Below are positions 20,828 through 32,122 of a stretch of 59,562 nucleotides of DNA, piece by piece. The DNA lies in NCBI RefSeq assembly GCF_002902845.1, contig NZ_PPTF01000026.1, forward strand, positions 1 through 59,562, written 5' to 3'. Position 1 is the first letter of the stretch; each line of letters starts with the position of its first letter. The DNA is from Chromobacterium sinusclupearum (lineage in GTDB: Bacteria > Pseudomonadota > Gammaproteobacteria > Burkholderiales > Chromobacteriaceae). Below the pieces are notes generated by a model. That model made no database searches and was not told the origin of the DNA. It saw nothing but the letters and a program-made list of their open reading frames with translations. The position numbers and the translations under genes are program-made.

Positions 20828-20871
20828 TCTTTGGCATGTTTCTTGCTTTTTGTTAAATCAAGGAGCGGGAT

Positions 20872-21807
20872 ATGACGATGAAGTTTCAGGGCGTTTTGCC
20901 GCAGGATCCGCTTAGCCACACCCTGGCGGCGGACCCGACCGGCATGCAAAAGTTGAAGGCGGCGGCGAGCAAGAATCCGCAAGCGGCAGCGCGTCAGGCA
21001 GCCTCGCAGTTCGAGGCCTTGCTGATGAATACCATGCTGAAATCGATGCGGTCGGTGCGTTTTGACGAGGAGGAGCCCTCTAATAGCCTCAACACGTTCC
21101 AAAGCTTGTCGGACCAGCAGATGGTTCAATCCTTGTGCGAGCGCGGCGGATTAGGGCTGGGCGACATGATCTACCGGCAGTTGGCGAAGCAATCCGGCTT
21201 CAAGCCGGATGCCAGCCAGATGGCGGCGTTGCAGAGCAATGGCCCGGCCTTGACCGCGCAGCCTGTCGGCTTGCGCTCCTTGCAAGCGTATCAGGAAGCG
21301 CAGGCGGCGTCGGCGCAGGCTGGCGTTCCGGCAAGCGGAAGCAGCCGGGAGTTTGTGAGCGGTTTGTTGCCGCATGCGCGCCAGGCCGCGCAACAACTGG
21401 GCGTGGCCCCGGAGTGCGTGGTGGCGCATGCCGCGTTGGAAAGCGGCTGGGGCAAGCGCGCCATCCGCAATGCCGATGGCAGCGACAGCCATAATCTGTT
21501 CGGCATCAAGGCCGGTTCTGACTGGCATGGCAAGACCACCACCATCGTCACCACAGAATACAGCGGCGGCGTGCCGCAAAAAAGGCAGGAAACCTTCCGC
21601 TCCTATGGTTCCTACGCGGAGGCCTTTTCGGACTACGCGCAGCTGCTGAAAGGCTCCTCGCGTTATCGCAATGTATTGAACCAAGGCCAGAACATGTACG
21701 GATTTGCGCAAGGCCTGCAATCCGGCGGCTATGCCACCGATCCGCGTTACGCGCGAAAACTGGTCGATGTGGCGGCGTCGCTGGCGCAGCAAGTGGCGCG
21801 TATTTGA
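20872..21807 (+). CDS. flgJ: Flagellar rod-cap and peptidoglycan hydrolase FlgJ
   Basis: Two-domain periplasmic protein, 311 residues. The N-terminal rod-cap domain (about 30-110) contains ASQFEALLMNTMLKSMRSV. The C-terminal beta-N-acetylglucosaminidase domain (about 165-305) has the catalytic Glu in HAALESGWGKRAI and the NLFGIKAGSDW motif. It bores the hole in the cell wall for the rod. The full bifunctional form, as in enterobacteria, is present; many other bacteria keep only the first domain. Confidence 0.96.
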   Translation: MTMKFQGVLPQDPLSHTLAADPTGMQKLKAAASKNPQAAARQAASQFEALLMNTMLKSMRSVRFDEEEPSNSLNTFQSLSDQQMVQSLCERGGLGLGDMIYRQLAKQSGFKPDASQMAALQSNGPALTAQPVGLRSLQAYQEAQAASAQAGVPASGSSREFVSGLLPHARQAAQQLGVAPECVVAHAALESGWGKRAIRNADGSDSHNLFGIKAGSDWHGKTTTIVTTEYSGGVPQKRQETFRSYGSYAEAFSDYAQLLKGSSRYRNVLNQGQNMYGFAQGLQSGGYATDPRYARKLVDVAASLAQQVARI

Positions 21808-21834
21808 TCAAGTCCGGCGCGGGGCTGCCGATAA
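21808..21834 (+). promoter_or_regulatory. Sigma-28 (FliA) promoter before flgK
   Basis: TCAAGTCC, 11 bases, then a perfect GCCGATAA -10 element. This matches 13 of 16 bases of the TAAAGTTT-N11-GCCGATAA consensus. It overlaps the end of flgJ. A separate late promoter for flgKL is known in enterobacteria and fits their role after hook completion. Confidence 0.7.
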
Positions 21835-21855
21835 AGGACTAGGGAGAAGTTAATC

Positions 21856-23646
21856 ATGGCTATCGTTGGCGCGGATATTTTCGGGATTGGAGTGAGCGGA
21901 TTGAATGCCGCTCAGAATGGCTTGTCGGTGACCAGCAACAACATCTCCAATGTCAGCACCCCGGGCTACACCCAGGAATACACCACTCAGGCCAGCCGTC
22001 AGCCCCAGTTTGCTGGTTTTGGCTACCTGGGCCAGGGCGTCGACGTGACCAGCGTGCAGCGCAGTTATAACCAGTTTCTGGCGCAGCAGCTGCAGGGCGC
22101 GCAAACCAATAGCAGCTTCTATTCCACGCAGTATCAGCAGCTTGGGCAGATCAACAATATGATCGCCGACTCGACGCAAAGCCCCAGTCCGGCGCTGCAG
22201 GACTTCTTCGGCGCGATGCAGACGCTGACGCAGCAGCCGTCCTCTTTGCCTAGCCGCCAGACGGTGCTGAGCATGGCCCAGGCGCTGTCCACCAAGATCA
22301 CCGCCATGAACAGCCGCTTGGTGCAAATGCAGCAAGGGGCCAATGGCCAGATCACGACCTCGATACAGAGCATCAATGCCTTGGCGCAGCAGATTGCTTC
22401 GCTGAATCAGCAGATCGGGGCGGCGACTGGCGGCAATCCCAATCCGCCGCAGGGCCAGCCGAATTCTTTGCTCGATCAGCGCGATCAGGCCGTGCTGCAG
22501 TTGAATCAGTTGGTGGGCTCCTCTGTATTCAAGCAGAGCGATGGTTCCTATACGGTTTACATCGGCAGCGGCCAATCGCTGGTTTCCGGCAACACCGTCA
22601 ACCAGCTGGGCACCCAGACCGACCCGAATAACCCGTCCAACGTGCAGGTCGGCTTCACCAATGGCAACGGCACGCTTACCGTGCTGTCCGATAGTCTCTT
22701 CAGCAGCGGTCAGTTGGGCGCCTTGCTGAATTTCCGCGACAACGCGCTGGCGCAAACGCAGAATCAGCTTGGTTCCATGGCGATCAACCTGTCTGCGGCG
22801 ATGAACTACCAGAATAAACTGGGTATGGACTTCAACGGCCAGCCCGGCGGTCCCATCTTTCAGGATTTGTCGGCGTATGCCAACAATCCGCAGTATGCGG
22901 CCAGTCAATTCGCCGTGGTGATGTCGGACCCCGCTAAGCTGGCCACGGCGTCGAACCTGGTGCCTACCGGCACGGCCGGCGGCAGCGGGACGGTGATGAG
23001 CGGCGTGTGGTCTACCTTGCCGGGAACGTATACTGCCGGCCTGAATACCACGCCGCCAACTTTCACGCCGATTGCGCAGCATCCCTCCACCGGCTTGACC
23101 AGCATGACTGTCACGGCGGCGGGCGCGCCGGTGACCATGACCGCCACCATAGCCGGCACCAATGGCGGCGGACCGTATAATGTAGTGGTCGATCCGTCCT
23201 TGCCTAATAGCTACAAGCTGCAGACGACGGCTGTTCCACCGGTCGATGTCGGCATCGGCTTCCAGTTGTCGGGTTCGCCGCTCAATGGTCAGACATTTAC
23301 GGTGGGGCCGCAAACGCCAGGCACGCAGTCTCTGGGCGATGGCAATAATTTGCGCCAGTTGACTGCGCAGCAGAACCAGAGCTTGGTGAATAACCAGTCG
23401 TACCAGACCTATTATTCGACTCTGGTGGCATCTGTGGGCAACCAGACCAATACATCCAGCCTGCAGAATACGGCGGCTCAGGCCTCGTTGCAGCAGGCCA
23501 CCACCAATAATTCCAACACCACCGGGGTGAATCTGGATCAGGAGGCGGCAAATCTGATCAAATATCAGCAGTCCTACCAGGCATGCAGCAAGGTGATCCA
23601 ACTTGCCCAGACTACGTTCACCAGTATTCTGAACATCATGTCCTGA
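21856..23646 (+). CDS. flgK: Hook-filament junction protein FlgK (HAP1)
   Basis: First hook-associated protein, 596 residues. The N-terminus has the shared signature GLNAAQNGLSVTSNNISNVS and PGYTQEYT. The conserved region GNPNPPQGQPNSLLDQRDQA lies near 195-215. A Gly/Thr/Pro-rich variable domain covers about 370-480. The C-terminal helix reads GVNLDQEAANLIKYQQSYQA, then CSKVIQLAQTTFTSILNIMS. Probably transcribed both from the operon promoter and from its own sigma-28-like promoter. Confidence 0.97.
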   Translation: MAIVGADIFGIGVSGLNAAQNGLSVTSNNISNVSTPGYTQEYTTQASRQPQFAGFGYLGQGVDVTSVQRSYNQFLAQQLQGAQTNSSFYSTQYQQLGQINNMIADSTQSPSPALQDFFGAMQTLTQQPSSLPSRQTVLSMAQALSTKITAMNSRLVQMQQGANGQITTSIQSINALAQQIASLNQQIGAATGGNPNPPQGQPNSLLDQRDQAVLQLNQLVGSSVFKQSDGSYTVYIGSGQSLVSGNTVNQLGTQTDPNNPSNVQVGFTNGNGTLTVLSDSLFSSGQLGALLNFRDNALAQTQNQLGSMAINLSAAMNYQNKLGMDFNGQPGGPIFQDLSAYANNPQYAASQFAVVMSDPAKLATASNLVPTGTAGGSGTVMSGVWSTLPGTYTAGLNTTPPTFTPIAQHPSTGLTSMTVTAAGAPVTMTATIAGTNGGGPYNVVVDPSLPNSYKLQTTAVPPVDVGIGFQLSGSPLNGQTFTVGPQTPGTQSLGDGNNLRQLTAQQNQSLVNNQSYQTYYSTLVASVGNQTNTSSLQNTAAQASLQQATTNNSNTTGVNLDQEAANLIKYQQSYQACSKVIQLAQTTFTSILNIMS

Positions 23647-23674
23647 AGCGGTTAGTCATTGAAGGAGCGCGACG

Positions 23675-24604
23675 ATGCGTATCAGTTCTTCCACGCTGTA
23701 CCAGTCAGGCGTGAACAATATGTCGAATCTGCAAGCCAATCTGGTACAGATCAATACGCAGATCGACAACCAAAAACGCGTGGTTACGCCGGCCGATGAC
23801 CCTGTGGCGGCGGCGCGCATCCAGTTGCTGGAAACCTCGAATGGCCAGAACGGCCAATATCAGAAGAATACTCAATCGGTAGATTCTTGGTTGTCCTTGT
23901 CTGACACGACGTTGAAAAGCGCGATCGATCTGATGAATTCGATGAAGAGCCAGGCGATCTATGCCGGCAATGGCGCGTTGTCCACCGTCCAATTGCAGCA
24001 GATCCAGAAAACTGTCGGTGAGGGCATCAACGAGCTGGCAGGCTACGCCAACGCAACGGATGGCAACGGCAGTTATCTGTTCAGCGGCAATCAGGTGACG
24101 ACCGCGCCGTTCTCGGTCAATCTTTCCGCGGTGCCGCCAGTTGCCACTTATAACGGCGACAATGGCCAGCGCAGCGTGCAGGTGGCTGCGTCGCGCACCA
24201 TGACGATTTCCGATCCCGGCAATGCGGTCTTCGGCATTCCCGGCGGCAGCCCGACGGCTGCTTTTGACTCCTTGATCAACTTGTATAATTTGTTGGGGCA
24301 GAATCCCAAGCCGGCCAATTATGATACCCAGGTACAGGGGGCGATCAATCAGATCACATCGGCTACGCAGCAGATGTCGGTCAGTCTGGCTTCAGTCGGT
24401 TCGCGCGAGGCGGAGAATGCCAATCTGCAGTCCATGAGCAACAGCCTCGGCTTGCAGTACAACAGCAGCATCGGCAATTTGCAGGACTTGGACATGGCGA
24501 AAGCGATTTCCGAGTTCACGATGACGCAGACTTCGCTGCAGTACACCCAGAAAACCTATGCGCAAGTGGCGCAGTTGTCCCTGTTCAACTACATCTCTGG
24601 CTAA
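23675..24604 (+). CDS. flgL: Hook-filament junction protein FlgL (HAP3)
   Basis: Second junction protein, 309 residues, flagellin-like at both ends. The N-terminus is MRISSSTLYQSGVNNMSNLQ, then the conserved RVVTPADDPVAAARI. The C-terminus is DLDMAKAISEFTMTQTSLQY and TYAQVAQLSLFNYISG. Last gene of the operon; GGAGC lies before the ATG. Only a short, weak CAGG/CCTG stem with a T-rich tail (about 24609-24630) follows. Confidence 0.97.
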   Translation: MRISSSTLYQSGVNNMSNLQANLVQINTQIDNQKRVVTPADDPVAAARIQLLETSNGQNGQYQKNTQSVDSWLSLSDTTLKSAIDLMNSMKSQAIYAGNGALSTVQLQQIQKTVGEGINELAGYANATDGNGSYLFSGNQVTTAPFSVNLSAVPPVATYNGDNGQRSVQVAASRTMTISDPGNAVFGIPGGSPTAAFDSLINLYNLLGQNPKPANYDTQVQGAINQITSATQQMSVSLASVGSREAENANLQSMSNSLGLQYNSSIGNLQDLDMAKAISEFTMTQTSLQYTQKTYAQVAQLSLFNYISG

Positions 24605-24711
24605 CCGTCAGGACGCCTGTAATTTTTGTTGCCATGTCATTGAGACGAGGACAAGTCTGAACGTCAATCAGGCAGGTGCAACAAGGTCAGTGCCTTGAGG
24701 CATCCATAGCG

Positions 24712-24748
24712 CAAGGGCGGCACCCGTGGCATCGGGAGGCCGCCCTTG
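24712..24748. terminator. Hairpin between flgL and the MFS gene
   Basis: A 10-bp perfect inverted repeat (24712-24721 / 24739-24748) with a 17-base loop lies between two convergent genes. It has no T-run on either strand, so it is a weak terminator candidate only. Confidence 0.4.
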
Positions 24749-24772
24749 TCGTATCAAGCTGGACGTCTGGGT

Positions 24773-26134
24773 TTAGAAGGTGGCGTCTATCAATCGCCGC
24801 ACTTCGGTCTCGTCCCATTGTTGCTGCGATACCTTCAGATAAGCCACCCGATCCGCCAGCAGCACCGAGGCCTCATGCACTCCCGCCACGCCGGCCAGCT
24901 CGCGCGACAGCGCTTCTGCGTCGCCGCGCCAGGACTCGCCGATGTGGAACATCACCGAGCGCACGGCCTTGGGCGGCTGCATGCCCAGCGACCAGATCAG
25001 CCACGACAGCATCAGCAAGGTGGTGAAACCGAACACGCCAGCCGGGCCGTAGTGGGTATACAGCCAGCCGCCGGCGGCGGCGCCGAGGAATAGGCCGAAT
25101 GACTGGGAAGTGTTGTACACGCCTATCGCCGTGCCCTTGGCGTCGGCCGGGGCTATCTTGGAGATCAGCGAGGGCAGGGTGGCTTCCAGGATATTGAAGG
25201 CGATGAAGTATAGCGACAGCCAGGCGACGATCTGCCAGAAGCTGTCCAGCGCCAGCGCCATGCCGAGCTGCGCCATCGCCATCAGCGCGATGGCGCCGAC
25301 GAATACCGGCTTCAGCCGCGCTTTTTTCTCGCCGTAGATGATGGCCGGTACCATCAGGATGAAACCGATCACCGTCACCGGCAGGTACACCTCCCAGTGT
25401 TGCGACTTGTCCAGGTGGCCAGTCTTGATCAGCGCGAACGGAATGGTGACGAACATGGCCATCTGCGCCGCGTGCAGCGCGAAGATGCCGTAGTTCAGGC
25501 GCAGCAGCTGGCTGTTCCTCAATACCGCCGGCAGCCGCTTGGTATTGGCCTCGGTGTCGGAGTGGAAGCGCGATTGCACGGGGTCTGGGATGATCAGCCA
25601 TACGCCGATCAGCGCCGCCAGCGACAAGAAGCCGGTCAGGGCGAAGATGCCGTTGACGCCGATATACTTGGCCAGCAGCGGCCCCAGCACCAGGCTGGCT
25701 GCGAAGGTGGTGCCGATCGACATGCCTATCATCGCCATCGCCTTGGTGCGGTTTTCCTCGCGCGTCAGGTCGGCCAGTAGCGCGGTGATGGCGGCAGAGA
25801 TGGCCCCAGCGCCCTGGATGACGCGGCCCAGCGTCAGCGTGGCGATGTCGTGCGCGCCGGCGGCGACGAAGCTGCCGATGGCGAACAGCAGCAGGCCGCC
25901 GTAAATCACTTTTTTGCGGCCGATGCGGTCGGACAGCATGCCCAGCGGCAGCTGCAGCAGGGCCTGGGTCAGGCCGTAACTGCCCAGCGCGATGCCGATC
26001 AATGTATGGTTGTTGGCGCCTTGCAGTTTTTCGGCATAGATCGCGAACACGGGCAGGATCAGGAACATGCCCAGCATGCGCAGGGCGTAGATACCGGCCA
26101 GCCCCAGGCTGGCCCGCAATTCAGTGGCGTTCAT
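24773..26134 (-). CDS. yajR: MFS drug/solute exporter, YajR-like
   Basis: Major facilitator of 453 residues with about 12 membrane segments. The start at 26134 (MNATELRASLGLAGIYALRM) matches the family; the frame extends 18 codons further without conserved sequence. MFS motif A is visible as GMLSDRIGRKKVIYGG. After the last helix (about residue 380) there is a soluble tail of roughly 70 residues (RSVMFHIGESWRGDAEALSR onward). Length and tail match E. coli YajR, which has a C-terminal ferredoxin-like YAM domain. The substrate is unknown. It diverges from uvrA. Confidence 0.85.
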   Translation of the reverse strand: MNATELRASLGLAGIYALRMLGMFLILPVFAIYAEKLQGANNHTLIGIALGSYGLTQALLQLPLGMLSDRIGRKKVIYGGLLLFAIGSFVAAGAHDIATLTLGRVIQGAGAISAAITALLADLTREENRTKAMAMIGMSIGTTFAASLVLGPLLAKYIGVNGIFALTGFLSLAALIGVWLIIPDPVQSRFHSDTEANTKRLPAVLRNSQLLRLNYGIFALHAAQMAMFVTIPFALIKTGHLDKSQHWEVYLPVTVIGFILMVPAIIYGEKKARLKPVFVGAIALMAMAQLGMALALDSFWQIVAWLSLYFIAFNILEATLPSLISKIAPADAKGTAIGVYNTSQSFGLFLGAAAGGWLYTHYGPAGVFGFTTLLMLSWLIWSLGMQPPKAVRSVMFHIGESWRGDAEALSRELAGVAGVHEASVLLADRVAYLKVSQQQWDETEVRRLIDATF

Positions 26135-26291
26135 GCGGTATTCGAGGTTAGTTTGGCTGAATCTGGTTTTAACGACCGCGGCAGGCAAAGGATGACGCGT
26201 TTACACGCGCAATGCACGGACAAGTGGAGCCGTCCCGGCCAAGTCGGGTATATTAACAGGTTCCCTGACCGACGGTGAGTAACAGCTTCTT

Positions 26292-29126
<2,835 letters not shown>

Positions 29127-29173
29127 CCGTGGCCACGGATTGGCACGGAAATCGATAAACCCAAAAACGTATT

Positions 29174-29311
29174 GGCCACGAAATGCATGAAAGAACACGA
29201 AATTAGCAAGGCCTTTGAAAGGCGAGCGCTTAAGGCGGTCGCTCCCGTGGGTTTTGTTCGCCAGGTGTTCATGCCTTTGGCTTTTCGTGTCGTTTCGCGG
29301 GTTTCGTGGCC
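29174..29311. repeat. Palindromic CACGAAA-type intergenic element
   Basis: A 138-bp element has imperfect inverted arms of about 30 bp (29174-29203 and 29282-29311). The outer 10 bp (GGCCACGAAA / TTTCGTGGCC) are perfect. Each arm is three short CACGAAA-like units in tandem. The core holds its own small stems, such as GCCTTTGAAAGGC. Related CACGGAA units precede it from about 29130. This looks like a REP/BIME- or MITE-like intergenic repeat, but other copies cannot be checked in this window. It lies after uvrA and could end or protect that transcript. Confidence 0.6.
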
Positions 29312-29383
29312 CATCAAGATTTGTTAGATAAGACCGACGCCGGCTCGTCCGGCGCCCAACCACCGTATACATCAGAGGTAGGC

Positions 29384-29827
29384 ATGCTGAGCTTAGGCAA
29401 GATCGATCATATCCATATCCGCGTCAAGGACGTCGCTGTGGCGTTGAAATGGTACCAGCGGGTATTGGGATTGGCCCCGGATGCGCGTTACAAGACGGAT
29501 GGCGAGCACAACGCCGCCATGCTGGTCAACGCCAGCGGCAGCGTGCGCCTGGCCATCAGCGAGGACCCGGATGCGGTTTCCAGCGCCCAGGGCGCGGTGG
29601 CGTTTGTGGTCAGCGGCCAGGATTTCCTGGAATGGATAGACCGGCTGGCCGGCGAGCGCGTCACCAATCGCGAAGGCCAGACCATCGCCCGCGACTCGGT
29701 GCACGATCATCGCTTCTTCTGCGCGCTGTCCTTCGTCGATCCGTTCGGCAATCCGTTCGAGATCGTCAGCTACGACCACACCTGGCTGGTCGGCAAGTTG
29801 AAGCTGGGCGGCCATCTCGCCGTTTGA
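29384..29827 (+). CDS. VOC-family (glyoxalase/dioxygenase fold) protein
   Basis: A 147-residue single-domain protein of the vicinal oxygen chelate fold. The ATG at 29384 was chosen because homology begins at IDHIHIRVKDVAVALKWYQ with VLGLAPD, the classical betaalphabetabetabeta opening; the frame runs upstream into the repeat element. The second module contains SVHDHRFFCALSFVDPFGNP then FEIVSYD, with His and Glu in the usual metal-ligand places. Substrate unknown; could be a lyase, dioxygenase or resistance protein. A terminator-like hairpin follows. Confidence 0.75.
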   Translation: MLSLGKIDHIHIRVKDVAVALKWYQRVLGLAPDARYKTDGEHNAAMLVNASGSVRLAISEDPDAVSSAQGAVAFVVSGQDFLEWIDRLAGERVTNREGQTIARDSVHDHRFFCALSFVDPFGNPFEIVSYDHTWLVGKLKLGGHLAV

Positions 29828-29843
29828 TGCCGTTTATCTCTTG

Positions 29844-29868
29844 CACCCGCGCCGAGCGGGTGTTTTTC
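29844..29868 (+). terminator. Intrinsic terminator after the VOC gene
   Basis: A 7-bp stem (29844-29850 / 29856-29862) with a 5-base loop is followed by TTTTTCTTT. It overlaps the leader of the next gene, just before its GGAGG ribosome-binding site, so it could act as an attenuator between the two genes. Confidence 0.7.
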
Positions 29869-29881
29869 TTTGGAGGCAGTC

Positions 29882-30193
29882 ATGAGCCATTACTTGGCCG
29901 ACAATCCCGCGCCGGAGGCCGTGGCGGCCTTGCCGGGCCTAACCTTGCTGGAGTTCGGCGTGGACTGGTGCCCGCATTGCCAGGGCGCGCAGTCCTTGCT
30001 GGCGCAGTTCCTGGCGAGTCGCCCGCAGTTGCGCCATCTGGCGGTGGAAGACGGCAAGGGCCGGCGCTTGGGGCGTGTGCATGGCGTCAAACTATGGCCT
30101 AGCTTCATCCTGCTGCGGGACGGCGTGGAGATAGGCCGCGCGGTGAGACCGCAGAGCCTGGCCGAGCTGGAGTCGCTGATGCGAGGCGTGTAA
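29882..30193 (+). CDS. Thioredoxin-like protein
   Basis: A 103-residue protein with the thioredoxin fold. GGAGG precedes the ATG at 29882. The active site is FGVDWCPHCQGAQSLLAQFL, a CPHC pair (DsbA-like dipeptide) in place of CGPC. The cis-Pro region is VHGVKLWPSFILLRDG. There is no signal peptide, so it is cytoplasmic. It probably acts as a disulfide reductant or chaperone; the partner is unknown. Confidence 0.85.
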   Translation: MSHYLADNPAPEAVAALPGLTLLEFGVDWCPHCQGAQSLLAQFLASRPQLRHLAVEDGKGRRLGRVHGVKLWPSFILLRDGVEIGRAVRPQSLAELESLMRGV

Positions 30194-30332
30194 AGGGCTT
30201 TGATGCCGATTTTGCGCGCGGAGCCACCGGTTTTATCTGGCTTTTAAGCGAATTTGGATATCTTGCATGCCCGTCCCATCAAAGGCTGCCGCAAGGGGTG
30301 GTGGCCGGACGGGTGATTGTTTGGAGATATCC

Positions 30333-30713
30333 ATGTTTGAAAAGGGCAAGAGCTATACCCGCGAGGAGATCCACGCCGTGGTCGGCGGCAACAAGCATTC
30401 CTACTTGCCGCGCAAAAAAGGCAAGGTGGTGGCCGCCTGCCTGCGTCCGGATCTGAATCCGGACGCGCCCCATGTCATCCTGTGCAATTCCTGCCCGCCG
30501 GAGCGCGCCGCTGGCGAGCAACTGGCGCGCCAAGGCGGGGTGATCCCGGTGTTCCTGAAGGAAAATACCAGCAGCTGGAAGTTTCAGGGCCTGTTCCGCG
30601 TGGTGGAGAGCGAGACGCATCCCGAGGCTTGCGCGCCTTATGCCGCGCGCAGCGCCTGGACCAAGGGGCAAATCAAGCAGGTGTTGAAGCTGGAGCAGCA
30701 GGTTAAATTCTGA
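30333..30713 (+). CDS. Small uncharacterised protein, SRA/PUA-like module suspected
   Basis: A 126-residue cytoplasmic protein. The ATG at 30333 has GGAG seven bases upstream. It reads MFEKGKSYTREEIHAVVGGN, then KHSYLPRKKGKVVAACLRPD, a CNSCPPE segment, and FLKENTSSWKFQGLFRVVES. This order (a YTR-x-I-H helix, G-x-x-x-SYLP, a strand with a basic loop, then W-x-x-x-G-x-(Y/F)-x-V) resembles stand-alone copies of the module found before HNH nucleases in modified-DNA restriction proteins. That is from memory and unproven. No nuclease is adjacent. It ends at a strong hairpin. Confidence 0.45.
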   Translation: MFEKGKSYTREEIHAVVGGNKHSYLPRKKGKVVAACLRPDLNPDAPHVILCNSCPPERAAGEQLARQGGVIPVFLKENTSSWKFQGLFRVVESETHPEACAPYAARSAWTKGQIKQVLKLEQQVKF

Positions 30714-30752
30714 CTCGCAGCGTCTGGCTTAGGGACGCATGGACACGCTGGC

Positions 30753-30795
30753 AGACCGGCGTACCGTGGCGAGACGGTGCGCCGGTCTTTGTTTT
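30753..30795. terminator. Terminator hairpin between convergent genes
   Basis: A 9-bp outer stem (30753-30761 / 30780-30788) with an inner ACCGT/ACGGT stem is followed by TTGTTTT. It serves the plus-strand gene and possibly the chitinase transcript from the other side. Confidence 0.8.
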
Positions 30796-30802
30796 GACGC
30801 CA

Positions 30803-32122
30803 TTACTGTAGTTTGATGCCCCAGTTGTCCTCGACGCAATGCTGGTAATTGCCCGGCTGCAGCGCGCTGTACGGCGTCTGGTAGCTCACCAGCTGGCACT
30901 GGTAGTCATGTCCCCATTGCCAATCCTTTTCCCAGTAGATGTTGTAGGCGGCGGAGCTGGCAGAGGTGAAGCGCTGCATATTGGCGCAGGACAGTTGCTC
31001 GGCGCCGTAGTCCCATCCCAGGTCATGGGCAAACTGCTTGTAGTAGTCGATGCGATTCTGCGCGGCCTGGCGCTCGGTCCCGCCGCCGCACTCGGCATTG
31101 ATGATCATGATGGTGGTGGCGAAGTTGTTGCCGGCGCCGGCGGCGATGTCCGCGGAGTTGGGCACCCAGGTGCCGTCGATGACCTGCAGCATCGAAGGCT
31201 TGGGCGGCTGCGGATAGACGAAGAAGAAGGTGGCGGAGGCCAGGTTGAGCCAAGTGCTGGCCACCAGGTCCGGGTTCTGCAGCAGCACGGACTGGTCGCC
31301 GTTGTTCATGGCCTGGGAGAACGGGCCATAGTTGTAGTTGTAGGAAAGCTGCTTGGCGCCGCGGCCGAAGTACTTTTTCCAGCTGCCGTCCGGGTTTTTG
31401 CCGCAGGTCCATACCTTGTTGAATACCGGATCGTCGCATTCGGTGTTGTAGCCGCAGCCGGGGCCGGTATTGGAGCAGCCCATTTCGCGCAGATAGGTCA
31501 GGCCCTGGCGCCATTGCGGGATGGTGTCGCTGGCGTCGTGGTTGCCGGTTTCCTGGGTAAAGTGAGCGAACATGGTGGCCAGGCTGTGGCGGCAGATGGC
31601 GTCGGCGTCGCGGCCGTCGCTGTAGTCGTCGCACACCGCGGGGAATTTGGCCACGGCTTGCAGGAAGCGGGTGTAGGTATAGCTGGGGTCGCGGCGGCTG
31701 AAATAGTAATCCCATTTGGCGGACGGCAGCAGTCGTTCGACGCGGCGCACGTTGACGGGGTTGGCGGCATTGCCGGGCGCAACCCGCGCCACCTGATCGT
31801 TGGACAGGGTGCGGATGGACGCTTTCACCTTGCGGAAGAAGTCGTTGTTGGTCAGATCGGCTTCATGCTGCAGCGCCTGCTGCAGGGTGGGGATGACGGG
31901 GGCGGCATCATCCAGCTTGCGCAACGCGCTGCCGACGTGGGCGATCCACGATCCTTTGGGGTTGGCGCCTGGCGTTTCGCCGCGGGTAGGCCATTTGGCC
32001 TGCCAGCTGCGGCCCTGCCATTGCACAACCTGGCCTTTGCTGTAGGCCATACCGGCATTCCAGGGGGCGGCCAGCGCGGAGCCAGCCAGCAGTGACAGGG
32101 CAAGAGTGGCGATGAGCTTCAT
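30803..32122 (-). CDS. Secreted chitinase, GH19 with N-terminal CBM5/12
   Basis: A 439-residue secreted enzyme that cleaves chitin by inversion. The ATG at 32122 starts a signal peptide (MKLIATLALSLLAGSALA). Residues 20-64 form a chitin-binding module (PWNAGMAYSKGQVVQWQG, then AKWPTRGETPG; the usual second Trp is Pro here). The GH19 domain carries the general acid in HFTQETGNHD (Glu191) and the signature YFGRGAKQLSYNYNYG at about 251-266. Many cysteines suggest disulfides and export via Sec/type II secretion. The ribosome-binding site and start codon lie inside a very long dyad (see 32118-32185). Confidence 0.93.
   Translation of the reverse strand: MKLIATLALSLLAGSALAAPWNAGMAYSKGQVVQWQGRSWQAKWPTRGETPGANPKGSWIAHVGSALRKLDDAAPVIPTLQQALQHEADLTNNDFFRKVKASIRTLSNDQVARVAPGNAANPVNVRRVERLLPSAKWDYYFSRRDPSYTYTRFLQAVAKFPAVCDDYSDGRDADAICRHSLATMFAHFTQETGNHDASDTIPQWRQGLTYLREMGCSNTGPGCGYNTECDDPVFNKVWTCGKNPDGSWKKYFGRGAKQLSYNYNYGPFSQAMNNGDQSVLLQNPDLVASTWLNLASATFFFVYPQPPKPSMLQVIDGTWVPNSADIAAGAGNNFATTIMIINAECGGGTERQAAQNRIDYYKQFAHDLGWDYGAEQLSCANMQRFTSASSAAYNIYWEKDWQWGHDYQCQLVSYQTPYSALQPGNYQHCVEDNWGIKLQ

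Noticed and set aside
26135..26291. LexA box for uvrA
   Set aside because: No CTGT-N8-ACAG is present; the nearest look-alike (CTGG-N8-ACCG) differs at two key positions.
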